From Coriobacteriia bacterium (GTDB lineage: Bacteria; Actinomycetota; Coriobacteriia; Anaerosomatales; PALSA-660), in the NCBI GenBank assembly GCA_030652345.1, contig JAUSAU010000043.1, positions 4,321 through 68,320 on the forward strand: a DNA stretch of 64,000 nucleotides, given 5' to 3'. Below the pieces are notes generated by a model. It ran no database searches, had not been told where the DNA came from, and worked only from the letters and a program-made list of their open reading frames with translations. Positions 7,432-16,539 of the stretch are shown here, piece after piece. Position numbers and translations under genes: made by a program. Each line of letters starts with the position of its first letter. The stretch's first letter is position 1.

Positions 7432-9773
7432 TCGCGGGCGCCAGGGTCTCGGTGACGGGAGTCGTGCAGGGGGTCGGTTTCCGGCCCTTCGTCTACAACC
7501 TCGCGCGGCAGCGCGGTCTCACCGGCTGGGTCAACAACACCGCGGAGGGTGTCACCGTCGTGATCGAGGGCGACCCGGCTGCCGTTGCGGCGTTCCCCGA
7601 AGAGGTCCGCTCACTTGCGCCGCCGATGGCCGTCGTCGAGTCGGTCAGCGCGGAGAGCGTCGAGCCTTCCGGCTTCACCGACTTCTCGATCCGGGCCTCC
7701 GAGGCGCGTGGTGACCTCACCCTCGTCTCCCCCGACATCGCCACATGCCCCGCATGCCGCGAAGACCTCTCCGATCCCGGCAATCGGCGCTTCCGCTATC
7801 CGTTCACGAACTGCACGAACTGCGGCCCGCGCTTCACGATCATCGACTCCCTGCCCTACGACCGCCCCGGCACGTCGATGAAGGACTTCCCTATGTGCGC
7901 CGAGTGCGCTGCCGAGTACGGCGACCCGGGCGACCGGCGATTCCATGCCCAGCCCAACGCCTGCCATGTCTGCGGTCCCCGGCTCTTCCTCAACGTGAAG
8001 GGGCGCGCGCCCTCGGGCTGGGAGTGGGACCGCGCGCAGGAGCGTGTACCCCGTCCCCACCGGGACCGTGCCGCCGAAGCGCGCAGGACCGACGACATCA
8101 TCGAGGCCTCCGCGACCATCCTCGCCGGGGGCGACATCCTCGCGATCAAGGGCCTGGGCGGATTCCACCTCGCCTGCGACGCCACCAACGAGGTGGCGGT
8201 GGCGCGCCTTCGGGACCGGAAGCGCCGCTGGGGCAAACCGTTCGCGGTGATGGTCGCGGACGTGGAACAGGCGCGTGTGTTCTGCCACATCGGGGACGAA
8301 GAAGGCGCGCTTCTCGAAGGCACGGCCCGGCCCATCGTCCTGCTCCGCCTGCGCGAGCACGGAGAGCACCTGGCGCCGTCGGTCGCCCCCGGACTCGCAG
8401 AACTCGGCGTCATGCTCGCGTACACGCCGCTGCACCACATCCTGCTCGCCGCGGCGGGCCGGCCCCTCGTGATGACGTCCGGCAACCTCTCGGACGAGCC
8501 GATCGCGATCGACAACGATGAGGCGCTTCGCCGGCTCGCTCCCATAGCCGACGGCTTCCTGCTGCACGACCGGGCGATCCTCCAACGCTACGACGACTCG
8601 GTCGTCCGGGTCGTCGCGTGCGTGACGGAACCCGTGCGCCGCTCGCGCGGGTTCGCGCCGTTCCCGATCCGGCTCCCCTTCTCGACCGACCGGCACATCC
8701 TGGCTACCGGGCCCGAACAGAAGAACACGTTCTGCCTGGCGCGGGAGGGCTACGCGTTCGTCAGCCAGCACATCGGCGACATGGAGAACGCGGACACACT
8801 GGAATCGTACGAGCGCACGATCGAGCTGTACGAGCGCATGTTCCGCGTGAGGCCCGAGATCGTGGCCTACGACCTCCATCCCGACTACCTCTCGACCAAG
8901 TTCGCGCACTCACTGGGCCTGGCGGAGATCGGCGTCCAACACCATCACGCTCACATCGCCAGCGTGACGGCCGAGCACGGGATCGCCGCGCCGGTGGTCG
9001 GACTCGCGTTCGACGGGACCGGTTTCGGTCCGGACGGCACGATCTGGGGCGGCGAGGTCCTGCTCGCCGACTGGACCGGCTACGAGCGCATCGCGCACCT
9101 GAGGCAGGTGCCCATGCCGGGAGGCGCCGCAGCGATCCGCAGACCCGCGCGGATGGCACTCGGCTTGCTCATGGGGATGGACAGAGGGCTGTTGGACCAC
9201 CCCGGTTCGCACTTCCTGCACGAGGCGCTTACAACGGACGAACTCACGATGCTGCCCGCGATGGTGGATCGGGGTGTCAACAGCCCTCTGACTTCTTCGA
9301 TGGGCCGCCTGTTCGACGCGGTGGCGGCCATCACGGGCGTACGGGCCGACGCCGCGTATGAAGGGCAGGCAGCCATCGAACTCGAGGCGATCGCGGACCC
9401 GCAGGAGAGCGTCGCGTACCGCTTCGCGGTCATCGACGGTCCCCCAGCTGTCATCGACCCGGAGCCTGTCGTGCGCGCGATCCTCGACGATGTCTCGCGT
9501 GGCGTACCCGCGCCGATCATCTCCGCACGATTCCACAACGCCGTGATCGGCGTGTCGGTCGACACCGCGGTCGCCGCATGTGGTGCTGCGGGCGCCGGCT
9601 ACGTCGCGTGTTCCGGCGGTGTCTTCATGAACCGCATCCTCATGGCCGGCGTGCTTCGCGGCATCGAGAACGCCGGGATCACGCCGCTCACCCCCCGAGA
9701 CCTGCCGGTCAACGACGGGGGCATCTCGTTCGGACAGGCCGCCGTGGCATGGTCGCGCCGCGATACGGTATAA
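7428..9773 (+). CDS. hypF: [NiFe] hydrogenase maturation carbamoyltransferase HypF
   Basis: 781 residues. Makes the cyanide ligands of the [NiFe] centre by converting carbamoyl phosphate to a thiocarbamate on HypE. Domains in order: acylphosphatase (VQGVGFRPFVYNLA, ~14-27), paired zinc fingers (CPAC at 107-110, then CTNCG, CAEC and CHVCG), a YrdC-like domain (AIKGLGGFHLACDA), and a Kae1-like carbamoyltransferase domain with the metal motif HHHAHIASV. Start GTG 7428 overlaps the preceding stop (GTGA). It heads the hypFCDE run; hypA and hypB are not in the window. Confidence 0.97.
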   Translation: MIAGARVSVTGVVQGVGFRPFVYNLARQRGLTGWVNNTAEGVTVVIEGDPAAVAAFPEEVRSLAPPMAVVESVSAESVEPSGFTDFSIRASEARGDLTLVSPDIATCPACREDLSDPGNRRFRYPFTNCTNCGPRFTIIDSLPYDRPGTSMKDFPMCAECAAEYGDPGDRRFHAQPNACHVCGPRLFLNVKGRAPSGWEWDRAQERVPRPHRDRAAEARRTDDIIEASATILAGGDILAIKGLGGFHLACDATNEVAVARLRDRKRRWGKPFAVMVADVEQARVFCHIGDEEGALLEGTARPIVLLRLREHGEHLAPSVAPGLAELGVMLAYTPLHHILLAAAGRPLVMTSGNLSDEPIAIDNDEALRRLAPIADGFLLHDRAILQRYDDSVVRVVACVTEPVRRSRGFAPFPIRLPFSTDRHILATGPEQKNTFCLAREGYAFVSQHIGDMENADTLESYERTIELYERMFRVRPEIVAYDLHPDYLSTKFAHSLGLAEIGVQHHHAHIASVTAEHGIAAPVVGLAFDGTGFGPDGTIWGGEVLLADWTGYERIAHLRQVPMPGGAAAIRRPARMALGLLMGMDRGLLDHPGSHFLHEALTTDELTMLPAMVDRGVNSPLTSSMGRLFDAVAAITGVRADAAYEGQAAIELEAIADPQESVAYRFAVIDGPPAVIDPEPVVRAILDDVSRGVPAPIISARFHNAVIGVSVDTAVAACGAAGAGYVACSGGVFMNRILMAGVLRGIENAGITPLTPRDLPVNDGGISFGQAAVAWSRRDTV

Positions 9774-9816
9774 CCATCCGGTACCGCCGACACGGTAACG
9801 ATGCAAGGAGTCCTCT

Positions 9817-10095
9817 ATGTGTCTCGCAGTCCCCGCCAAGGTCGTCACCATGCACGAGAACACGATGGCAGAGGTCGACATCCACGGCGTGAGCCGTGTG
9901 GTCAGCCTCAGCCTGGTTCCCGAGGCTGAGGTCGGATCGTGGGTCCTGATCCACGCGGGTTTCGCCATCCAGGTCGTCGACGAGGAGTTCGCCGCCGAGT
10001 CCTGGGACCTCATCCGTCAGATCGAGTGGGGCGATGACCGTCCCGAAGGCATCCCGGCGGAACTGCTCGCCGAGCCGGCCGAAGCGAGCGCCTAG
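9817..10095 (+). CDS. hypC: Hydrogenase maturation chaperone HypC/HupF
   Basis: 92 residues beginning MCLAVPAKVV, the invariant HypC N-terminus whose Cys2 binds the Fe(CN)2CO unit and the hydrogenase large subunit. An AAGGAG Shine-Dalgarno precedes ATG 9817. It lies two bases before hypD, with which the protein forms the iron-loading complex. Confidence 0.96.
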   Translation: MCLAVPAKVVTMHENTMAEVDIHGVSRVVSLSLVPEAEVGSWVLIHAGFAIQVVDEEFAAESWDLIRQIEWGDDRPEGIPAELLAEPAEASA

Positions 10096-10097
10096 CC

Positions 10098-11195
10098 GTG
10101 GCCGACGTCCAGGACGCGTGGCGCGACCCGGAACTCGCCAGACACCTCATCGAACTGATCGCCGAAGCCGCCGACAGACCCATGAAGATCATGGAGGTGT
10201 GCGGCACGCACACCGTCGCCATCGCGCGTTTCGGACTGCGTGAGGTGATGCCGGAGAACATCACGCTGCTCTCCGGTCCCGGCTGCCCCGTGTGTGTCAC
10301 CGCCAACGGCGACATCGACTTCGCCATAGAGCTCGGCCGCCAGCCCGGCGTCGTCATAACCACGTTCGGCGACATGATGAAGGTGCCGGGGTCGTACTCG
10401 TCGCTTTCGCGGGAGAAGGCGGACGGGCGCGATATCCGGATCGTCTACTCGCCGCTCGACGCCGTGCGCATGGCCGAGGATGAGCCCGACCGTCAGGTCG
10501 TCTTCCTCGGCGTCGGCTTCGAGACGACCGCGCCGACGATCGCCTCGACGATCAAGACGGCCGCCGCGAAGAGCCTGAGCAACTTCACCGTCCTCTCCGT
10601 CCACAAGACCGTCCCGAAGGCGCTCGAGGCGCTCGTCAACGACCCGGACGTGCAGATCGACGGTTTCATCCTGCCGGGCCACGTCTCCACCATCATCGGG
10701 CCTGAGCCATACCGCTTCATCGCGTCGGAATACCACGTGCCGGGGGTCGCCACTGGCTTCGAGCCGGTCGACGTACTCCAGGGCGTATGGATGCTCGCGA
10801 AGCAGCTCAAGGAAGGGCGCGCCGAGATCGAGGTGGCCTACCGCCGCGGCGTCAACGATCTGGGCAACCCGACCGCGCAGGCGCTCATCGAGGAGGTCTT
10901 CGAGCCCGAGGACGCCGAGTGGCGCGGCATCGGGGTCATCCCCGGCACCGGACTCGGCATCCGCGAGGAGTTCTCGGCGTACGACGCTGCGAAGCGCTTC
11001 GACGTCACGCCTCCCGAGCCCAAGGCGATCCCCGGTTGCCAGTGCGGCGACGTACTGCGCGGGGTCATCCTGCCGTTCCAGTGCCGCCTGTTCGGCAAGG
11101 GCTGCACGCCGGAGCACCCCATCGGGCCGTGCATGGTCTCCTCCGAGGGATCCTGCGCCGCCTACTACCGCTACACCGACTACGGCCGCTCGTAA
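10098..11195 (+). CDS. hypD: Hydrogenase maturation protein HypD
   Basis: 365-residue Fe-S scaffold on which Fe(CN)2CO is assembled with HypC. Motifs: EVCGTHTVAIARFGLR, LLSGPGCPVCVT, FETTAPT and the C-terminal cysteine cluster (CQCGDVLRG, then CRLFGKGC) holding the [4Fe-4S]. The start is GTG at 10098, two bases after the hypC stop; translation is probably coupled. Length is normal. Confidence 0.97.
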   Translation: MADVQDAWRDPELARHLIELIAEAADRPMKIMEVCGTHTVAIARFGLREVMPENITLLSGPGCPVCVTANGDIDFAIELGRQPGVVITTFGDMMKVPGSYSSLSREKADGRDIRIVYSPLDAVRMAEDEPDRQVVFLGVGFETTAPTIASTIKTAAAKSLSNFTVLSVHKTVPKALEALVNDPDVQIDGFILPGHVSTIIGPEPYRFIASEYHVPGVATGFEPVDVLQGVWMLAKQLKEGRAEIEVAYRRGVNDLGNPTAQALIEEVFEPEDAEWRGIGVIPGTGLGIREEFSAYDAAKRFDVTPPEPKAIPGCQCGDVLRGVILPFQCRLFGKGCTPEHPIGPCMVSSEGSCAAYYRYTDYGRS

Positions 11196-11225
11196 GGCCC
11201 GCCCCTTCTCGACCCGGAGGTCCTG

Positions 11226-12233
11226 ATGCGTTCTGACCGCGTCCTGCTCGCGCACGGCAGCGGCGGCACGATGATGCGCGAACTGATCGAGGTGTTCGTC
11301 GACCGGTTCGGTGACGAGGCCCTCAAGCGCATGGACGACGCCGCATCGCTCGAGATCCCTCCGGGGCGCATCGCCCTGTCGACCGACACGTACGTCGTGA
11401 CGCCGCGCTTCTTCCCCGGCGGCGACATCGGGCGCCTCGCGGTGGCGGGCACGGTCAACGACGTCTCGACATCCGGCGCAACGCCGCTCTTCCTCACGGT
11501 CGGATTCATCCTCGAGGAGGGCCTGCCCATCGAGGAGCTCGGGCGGATACTCGATTCGATGACGGAGTGCGCGGCCGAAGCGGGGGTGCGTATCGTCACC
11601 GGCGACACGAAGGTCGTGGAGCGCGGGCACGGCGACGGCGTGTACATCAACACGGCCGGCGTCGGCGTCCTGGCCGAGGGCGTGGACCTGTCCGGCGCCT
11701 ACTGCCGCCCCGGCGACAAGGTGCTGCTCTCCGGCACGCTCGGCGACCACGGCATCGCCGTGATGTCGACGCGTGAGGGCCTGAGTTTCTCGACGGACAT
11801 CGTGACCGACGCCGCGCCGCTCAACCGGATGATCGCCGCGGTCCTGGCGGCGGCGCCCGCCGTGCGCTGCTTCCGCGACCCCACCCGCGGGGGTCTCGCC
11901 TCCTGCCTCAACGAACTGGCAAGCGCCTCCGGCGTCTCGATCACGGTGGACGAGGGTTCCGTGCCTGTGCGCGAGCAGGTGCGCGGCGCGTGCGAGATGC
12001 TGGGCTACGACGTCTTCCAGGTGGCGAACGAGGGCAAGATGGTCGCGGTCGTGCCTGCGGATCAGGCCGACGCGGCGCTCGCAGCCATGAAGTCCGCGCC
12101 GTACGGCGAGGACGCCGCTCTTGTCGGCGAGGTCACCGAGGGCCCGTCGGGCCGCGTCTACGTGCAGACGACCTTCGGCGCACGCCGGATCATGGACATG
12201 CTCGTCGGCGAGCAGTTGCCGCGGATCTGCTAG
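11226..12233 (+). CDS. hypE: Hydrogenase maturation protein HypE
   Basis: 335 residues of the PurM/HypE ATP-binding fold. N-terminal LLAHGSGGTMMRELI and the glycine-rich DPTRGGLAS loop are typical. The protein ends in PRIC, the conserved C-terminal cysteine that HypF carbamoylates and that is then dehydrated to thiocyanate. It closes the hypFCDE run and is followed at once by a strong terminator-like hairpin. Confidence 0.97.
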   Translation: MRSDRVLLAHGSGGTMMRELIEVFVDRFGDEALKRMDDAASLEIPPGRIALSTDTYVVTPRFFPGGDIGRLAVAGTVNDVSTSGATPLFLTVGFILEEGLPIEELGRILDSMTECAAEAGVRIVTGDTKVVERGHGDGVYINTAGVGVLAEGVDLSGAYCRPGDKVLLSGTLGDHGIAVMSTREGLSFSTDIVTDAAPLNRMIAAVLAAAPAVRCFRDPTRGGLASCLNELASASGVSITVDEGSVPVREQVRGACEMLGYDVFQVANEGKMVAVVPADQADAALAAMKSAPYGEDAALVGEVTEGPSGRVYVQTTFGARRIMDMLVGEQLPRIC

Positions 12234-12253
12234 CGGGTGTTCCGCGCGATTCC

Positions 12254-12285
12254 CGGTGCCGCCGTCCGTCCTGCCGGCGGCACCG
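12254..12285 (+). terminator. Terminator hairpin after hypE
   Basis: Perfect 11-bp inverted repeat: CGGTGCCGCCG at 12254-12264 and CGGCGGCACCG at 12275-12285, 10-base loop, 20 bases past the hypE stop. No U-tract follows, as is common in GC-rich actinobacteria. Confidence 0.65.
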
Positions 12286-12343
12286 TGCGATGCGCTCATG
12301 TAGAATCTGCACGCCATCGTCGTCGAGAGAGTCGGGACACTTC

Positions 12344-13792
12344 ATGCCGCGCTTGGACACGGTGCGGGACGGCAGCCCGGCACGACGCATCGGACTACTC
12401 GTTCTGGCTGTCCTGACCGCGTGCGCCCTCCTTTCCGGAGCGCCGGCCGATCAGGCAGCTGCTGCCGAGCCCACGACAACGGTCGGCGCGCTGACGTTCA
12501 AGAGCCTGCCGTTCGAGGCGCTCAACGGACCCGCGGAGTACGCCTACTACTACCGTTCGCGGCCGCTGCCCATGGTGGGCGCGACGGATGCCGTGCACGC
12601 CATGGTCATCAGAGGGATCACCTACGACTTCGCGCTGCGACCGGCCATGTGGGGCCACTTCTACACGAACTCCTACGAACTGACCGGCGAGCCGTGGTAC
12701 CTGCTTCGCGCACGGGCGCAGGCCGATCACCTGATCTCCACCAGGGCGGTCGAGGGCGAAGGATGGTTCTACCCCAGCACCTTCGCCTATCGCTTCGACT
12801 CGAAGTACGGGGGCACGCTCCGGCCGCCCTGGTACTCGGGCATCGCCCAGGGCACCGCGCTCGGATTCTTCGCACGCCTCTACAAGGCGACCGGCGAACC
12901 GGCATACCTCGAGGCCGCAGAGCACACGCTTGAGAGCTTCCTCGTTCCCCCGGTGAGCGGACGACCGTGGATCAGTCGCGTCGACAGCCTCGGCTATCTC
13001 CGGCTCGAAGAGTACCCCGGGACCCGCTGGCAGTTCGTGCTCAACGGTCACATCGAGGCGACTGCGGGGCTCTACGACTACTACCGCGTCACCGGTGACC
13101 CGCGCGCGCTCGAACTCTACCGCGGTGCGCTCACGACGCTCGTGAAGTACGGAGACACGTTCAGGCACCGCAACTGGATCAGCGCCTACTCGCTCGGCGC
13201 ACGAGCGCAGTATGTCGGCTACCACCGACGGGTGATCCGGCAGTACCTCATGCTGTACGCCCTATCGGGCGACCCGAGATTCGTCCATCTCGCCAACGAG
13301 TACGACACGGACTCTCCCGCATCGAGCGCTCCTGGCGTGGTCAGCGTGGCCCGGGGCACCTACGTCGCCTATCGGTTCTCATCGTCCGGTCGGATAACGG
13401 GAGTGAGGCGCCTGAGCAGCCGCGTGGAGACCACACTGCGCACCGACACCCGGCAACGCATCCGCGGCCGGCAGAGCATGTGGCTGCGCATATCGCAAGG
13501 ACGGCTTCGCGGCTACTGGCTCAGAGAGACGGTCGGCCGTGTGTACGTCCGCGGCGTCCACGATGCGCTGACGTACCGGCCGCCGCTCCCCGTGACCACC
13601 CGTGCGGGCGCATGGCGCTTCATCAGAGTCGCTGCGTCCGGCGCCGTGACCGAGTCGGTCACGGCGACCACCGCGATCGAGCCGGTCACGATCGCCGGGC
13701 GAGCGGTCGTCAACGGAGCTCCCATGGCGCTGCTGGCATCGGGCCCACACGAGGGATTCTGGGTCCCGCAACGCGCCATCGTGTGGCCGTAG
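12344..13792 (+). CDS. Secreted D-glucuronyl C5-epimerase family protein
   Basis: 482 residues. The signal peptide (RRIGLLVLAVLTACALLSGA, cut near AAAAEP) precedes an alpha/alpha-barrel region whose motifs match the C-terminal domain of D-glucuronyl C5-epimerases: WYSGIAQGTALGFFARLYKA, LNGHIEATAGLYDYYRVTGD and SAYSLGARAQY. The last ~140 residues are a separate beta-rich region, perhaps substrate or wall binding. In animals this family epimerises heparan precursors; here the substrate would be an exopolysaccharide or wall glycan. The chosen ATG 12344 directly precedes the signal peptide, with a possible -10 TAGAAT at 12301. No sugar-biosynthesis genes adjoin it. Confidence 0.75.
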   Translation: MPRLDTVRDGSPARRIGLLVLAVLTACALLSGAPADQAAAAEPTTTVGALTFKSLPFEALNGPAEYAYYYRSRPLPMVGATDAVHAMVIRGITYDFALRPAMWGHFYTNSYELTGEPWYLLRARAQADHLISTRAVEGEGWFYPSTFAYRFDSKYGGTLRPPWYSGIAQGTALGFFARLYKATGEPAYLEAAEHTLESFLVPPVSGRPWISRVDSLGYLRLEEYPGTRWQFVLNGHIEATAGLYDYYRVTGDPRALELYRGALTTLVKYGDTFRHRNWISAYSLGARAQYVGYHRRVIRQYLMLYALSGDPRFVHLANEYDTDSPASSAPGVVSVARGTYVAYRFSSSGRITGVRRLSSRVETTLRTDTRQRIRGRQSMWLRISQGRLRGYWLRETVGRVYVRGVHDALTYRPPLPVTTRAGAWRFIRVAASGAVTESVTATTAIEPVTIAGRAVVNGAPMALLASGPHEGFWVPQRAIVWP

Positions 13793-13829
13793 CCATTCGG
13801 CGTCGTGCGGACCGCCGTCGGCCTTCCGC

Positions 13830-13835
13830 TACACT
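13830..13835 (+). promoter_or_regulatory. -10 element of a leaderless promoter
   Basis: TACACT lies exactly six bases before ATG 13842, with no room for a ribosome binding site, so the transporter mRNA is probably leaderless. It matches the layout seen at 3975 and 55507. Confidence 0.5.
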
Positions 13836-13841
13836 CGGGAC

Positions 13842-14795
13842 ATGCCTGAATCGACGACCAGACGCGACTCCCTGACGGGGCTCGCCCGCATCGCCTCCGC
13901 CGCGCTCATCTGGGGCTCCATCCCGCTCGTCCTCCGCGCGACCGACGGCGCATCGCTCATCAAGGTCTTCTACCGGGTCTTCTTCGCGGGGATCGTCCTG
14001 GCCGCCTACATGGCGGCGACCGGGCGCCTCGGCGAGATCACCTCGCTCCCGCGGCGCAAGGTGCTCCAGCTCATGGGACAGGGTGCGATCCTCTGCCTGA
14101 ACTGGGTGCTGTTCCTCACTGCGCTCGACATGACCAACGTCGCGACGGCAGAACTCCTCGGCTACACCGGCCCGATCTTCGTCGCCGTGCTTGCCCCGCT
14201 GGTCACCGGCGAGCCATTCGACCGACGGATCGTGGGGCCGCTCGCGCTCGCGCTCGCGGGGCTCGCGGTCATCCTGGTCCCGCAGGGCCTTGCGGTCAGC
14301 AACGGACGCGAGATGATCGGCGCGGGACTCGCGTTCGCGTCGGCACTGACGTATGCGACGCTGCTTCTGCGCTCCAAGAAGATCCTGAAGGGTGTCTCCG
14401 GCAGCGCCCTCATGGTGGTTGAGTACGCCACGGCCTCGCTGCTGCTCTCGCCGTTCGTGGTGTGGCTCTACCTGCGAGGCGACGGCCCGACGGGGATGAG
14501 CTCGTACGGTGCACTGCTCGTCCTCGGTGTCGTGCAGACGGCCTTCGCCGGCATCCTGTTCCTCGGCGGACTCCGTCGGGTGCGAACGGATCACGCCGCG
14601 ATACTGACCTACGCCGAACCGGTCAGCGCGGTCGTGCTGGCCGCCATCTTCCTCCCCGGAGAGTCCCTCACCCTCGCCACCATCGTGGGAGGCGCGCTCG
14701 TCGTGTGCGGCGGCGCGCTGGTCGCACGCATCGACGCCCGCGGATCCGGGTTCGGACCGGAGGTCCCCGTCGCGTCTCCGGAAGACGTCGCCTGA
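13842..14795 (+). CDS. EamA/DMT-family membrane transporter
   Basis: 317 residues with about ten hydrophobic segments arranged as two EamA repeats (IASAALIWGSIPLVLRA and FASALTYATLLLRSKK start the halves; AILTYAEPVSAVVLAAIFLPGE is the typical repeat end). Such inner-membrane carriers export or import small metabolites such as amino acids or sugars; substrate cannot be read from sequence. It stands alone between the epimerase and pgi. Confidence 0.88.
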   Translation: MPESTTRRDSLTGLARIASAALIWGSIPLVLRATDGASLIKVFYRVFFAGIVLAAYMAATGRLGEITSLPRRKVLQLMGQGAILCLNWVLFLTALDMTNVATAELLGYTGPIFVAVLAPLVTGEPFDRRIVGPLALALAGLAVILVPQGLAVSNGREMIGAGLAFASALTYATLLLRSKKILKGVSGSALMVVEYATASLLLSPFVVWLYLRGDGPTGMSSYGALLVLGVVQTAFAGILFLGGLRRVRTDHAAILTYAEPVSAVVLAAIFLPGESLTLATIVGGALVVCGGALVARIDARGSGFGPEVPVASPEDVA

Positions 14796-14853
14796 CGAGC
14801 ATCGCGGGGATGAGCGCCGCATCGGGTAGCATGGATGCAGGAGAGGATGCCTC

Positions 14854-16482
14854 ATGGACGCGCGATCACGACTGAAGGACCTGGACGCCGTCGAACGGCT
14901 CGCCCGACGTGACGCGACGCTGTTCGCCGATCCGTCGGTCGCCGCGCAGCGCCTCGGATGGATCGGCCTCCCCGCCCGGGTCGTCGCGGATGCCGCGGCG
15001 CTCGACGAACTCGCGGAGAGCGTGCGGAGCACCGCGATCACGGACGTGGTGCTGCTCGGCATGGGCGGATCGTCGCTCGCGCCGCTCGTGCTGGCGCGAA
15101 CGATCGGTACCGCCACCGGGTCGCCGACGCTCCATGTCCTGGACACGACCTCACCGGTGCAGATCGACACGCTCCTCAAGCAGCTCTGGCCTGCCTCCAC
15201 CATGGTCGTCGTATCGAGCAAGTCGGGTTCGACGATCGAACCGCTCTCGCTCGCCTCGGTCTTCCGCGCGTGGATGGACCCCCTCGTCGGCGAGCATGCC
15301 GGACTGCACTTCGCGGCGGTGACCGACCCCGGATCGCCGCTTGAGGAGTACGCGCGGCGGCACGGGTTCGCGGCGGTCTTCCACGCGCCGGCGGACGTCG
15401 GTGGCCGTTTTGCCGCGCTCACACCGTTCGCGACCGTGCCTGCCGCACTCATCGGGATCGACACGGCGCAGCTCGGCGCGCGCGCACAGGCGCTCGAGAC
15501 CGCGTGCATGACCGAATCGGAGGCGAATCCGGCGGCCGCACTGGCCTCGTGGATGGCCGACGCCGCAGACAACGGTCGCGACAAGCTCACGCTCGTGGTC
15601 TCCGAGCCGCTGGCCGCCTTCGGCCGGTGGGTCGAGCAACTCGTCGCGGAATCGACCGGCAAGGGCGGTCGCGGCATCCTGCCGGTGCTCGAGGCGGCAC
15701 CGGGCGATCCGGCCAGCCACGGGACAGACCGCATGGTGTTCATCCTGCGCACGGCCGACGACGAGCCGCTCGCGGCGCTGCGCTCCTACCTGCCCATCGA
15801 CACGCCCGCGTTCGAGGTAGTCGTCGACGACCCGTATGACCTCGCCGCCGAGTTCGTCCGCTGGGAGTGGGCGGTCGCGTTGTTCTCCGCAGTGACGGGG
15901 ATCGAGCCCTTCGATCAGCCCGACGTCGCGACGGCCAAGGCGGCGACCGATGCGATCCTCGGCGGCACACTCCATGCCCCCGCCCCGGACCTCGCGCAGG
16001 GCCACATCGCGATCACGACCGGGATGACCGTCACCCCTGCGCCTGAGACGTCGGCGCTCGCATCCGCGCTCGGAACACTGCTCACGGGCACCGGGCCGGG
16101 CGACTACCTCGCGGTGTTGGCCTACCTGCCCGAGGACGAGCGGCTCATCGCTCCGGTGCGCGACGCCTGCGCCGCGGTCGCCCGGGCGCGACGAATGGCT
16201 GTGACGTTCGAACTCGGACCCCGCTACCTGCACTCGACGGGTCAGTACCACAAAGGAGGTCCGGCGAACGGCCGATTCCTCATCATCACCGCACGCGACG
16301 AGGTGGGGCCGTCGGTTCCCGGCAGACGCTTCACACTCGCCCAGCTCAACCGGGCGCAGGCGGAGGGCGACTTCGTGACACTGGCGGCGACCGGTGTGCC
16401 GGTCGTTCGCGTCGATCTTCCCGAATCCGACCCTGCGCCGATACGCCTGGTCGCGGAGACACTTCGCGGAGCCGCCGGCTGA
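14854..16482 (+). CDS. pgi: Glucose-6-phosphate isomerase (Tal-Pgi type)
   Basis: 542 residues. SIS-fold sugar isomerase for glycolysis/gluconeogenesis. Phosphosugar-binding motifs GMGGSSLAPLVLA and SSKSGSTIEPLSLA are intact, and STGQYHKGGP near the C-terminus supplies the catalytic-lysine region. The layout resembles the Pgi half of bifunctional transaldolase/Pgi proteins rather than the classical stand-alone enzyme; no transaldolase gene is beside it. A Shine-Dalgarno GGAGAGGA precedes ATG 14854 and a possible -10 TAGCAT lies at 14826. Confidence 0.87.
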   Translation: MDARSRLKDLDAVERLARRDATLFADPSVAAQRLGWIGLPARVVADAAALDELAESVRSTAITDVVLLGMGGSSLAPLVLARTIGTATGSPTLHVLDTTSPVQIDTLLKQLWPASTMVVVSSKSGSTIEPLSLASVFRAWMDPLVGEHAGLHFAAVTDPGSPLEEYARRHGFAAVFHAPADVGGRFAALTPFATVPAALIGIDTAQLGARAQALETACMTESEANPAAALASWMADAADNGRDKLTLVVSEPLAAFGRWVEQLVAESTGKGGRGILPVLEAAPGDPASHGTDRMVFILRTADDEPLAALRSYLPIDTPAFEVVVDDPYDLAAEFVRWEWAVALFSAVTGIEPFDQPDVATAKAATDAILGGTLHAPAPDLAQGHIAITTGMTVTPAPETSALASALGTLLTGTGPGDYLAVLAYLPEDERLIAPVRDACAAVARARRMAVTFELGPRYLHSTGQYHKGGPANGRFLIITARDEVGPSVPGRRFTLAQLNRAQAEGDFVTLAATGVPVVRVDLPESDPAPIRLVAETLRGAAG

Positions 16483-16539
16483 TCCGGACGCTTTGCCGCA
16501 TCCGTACGACGCTCGATCCACACACGAGGGAGAGTCTCC

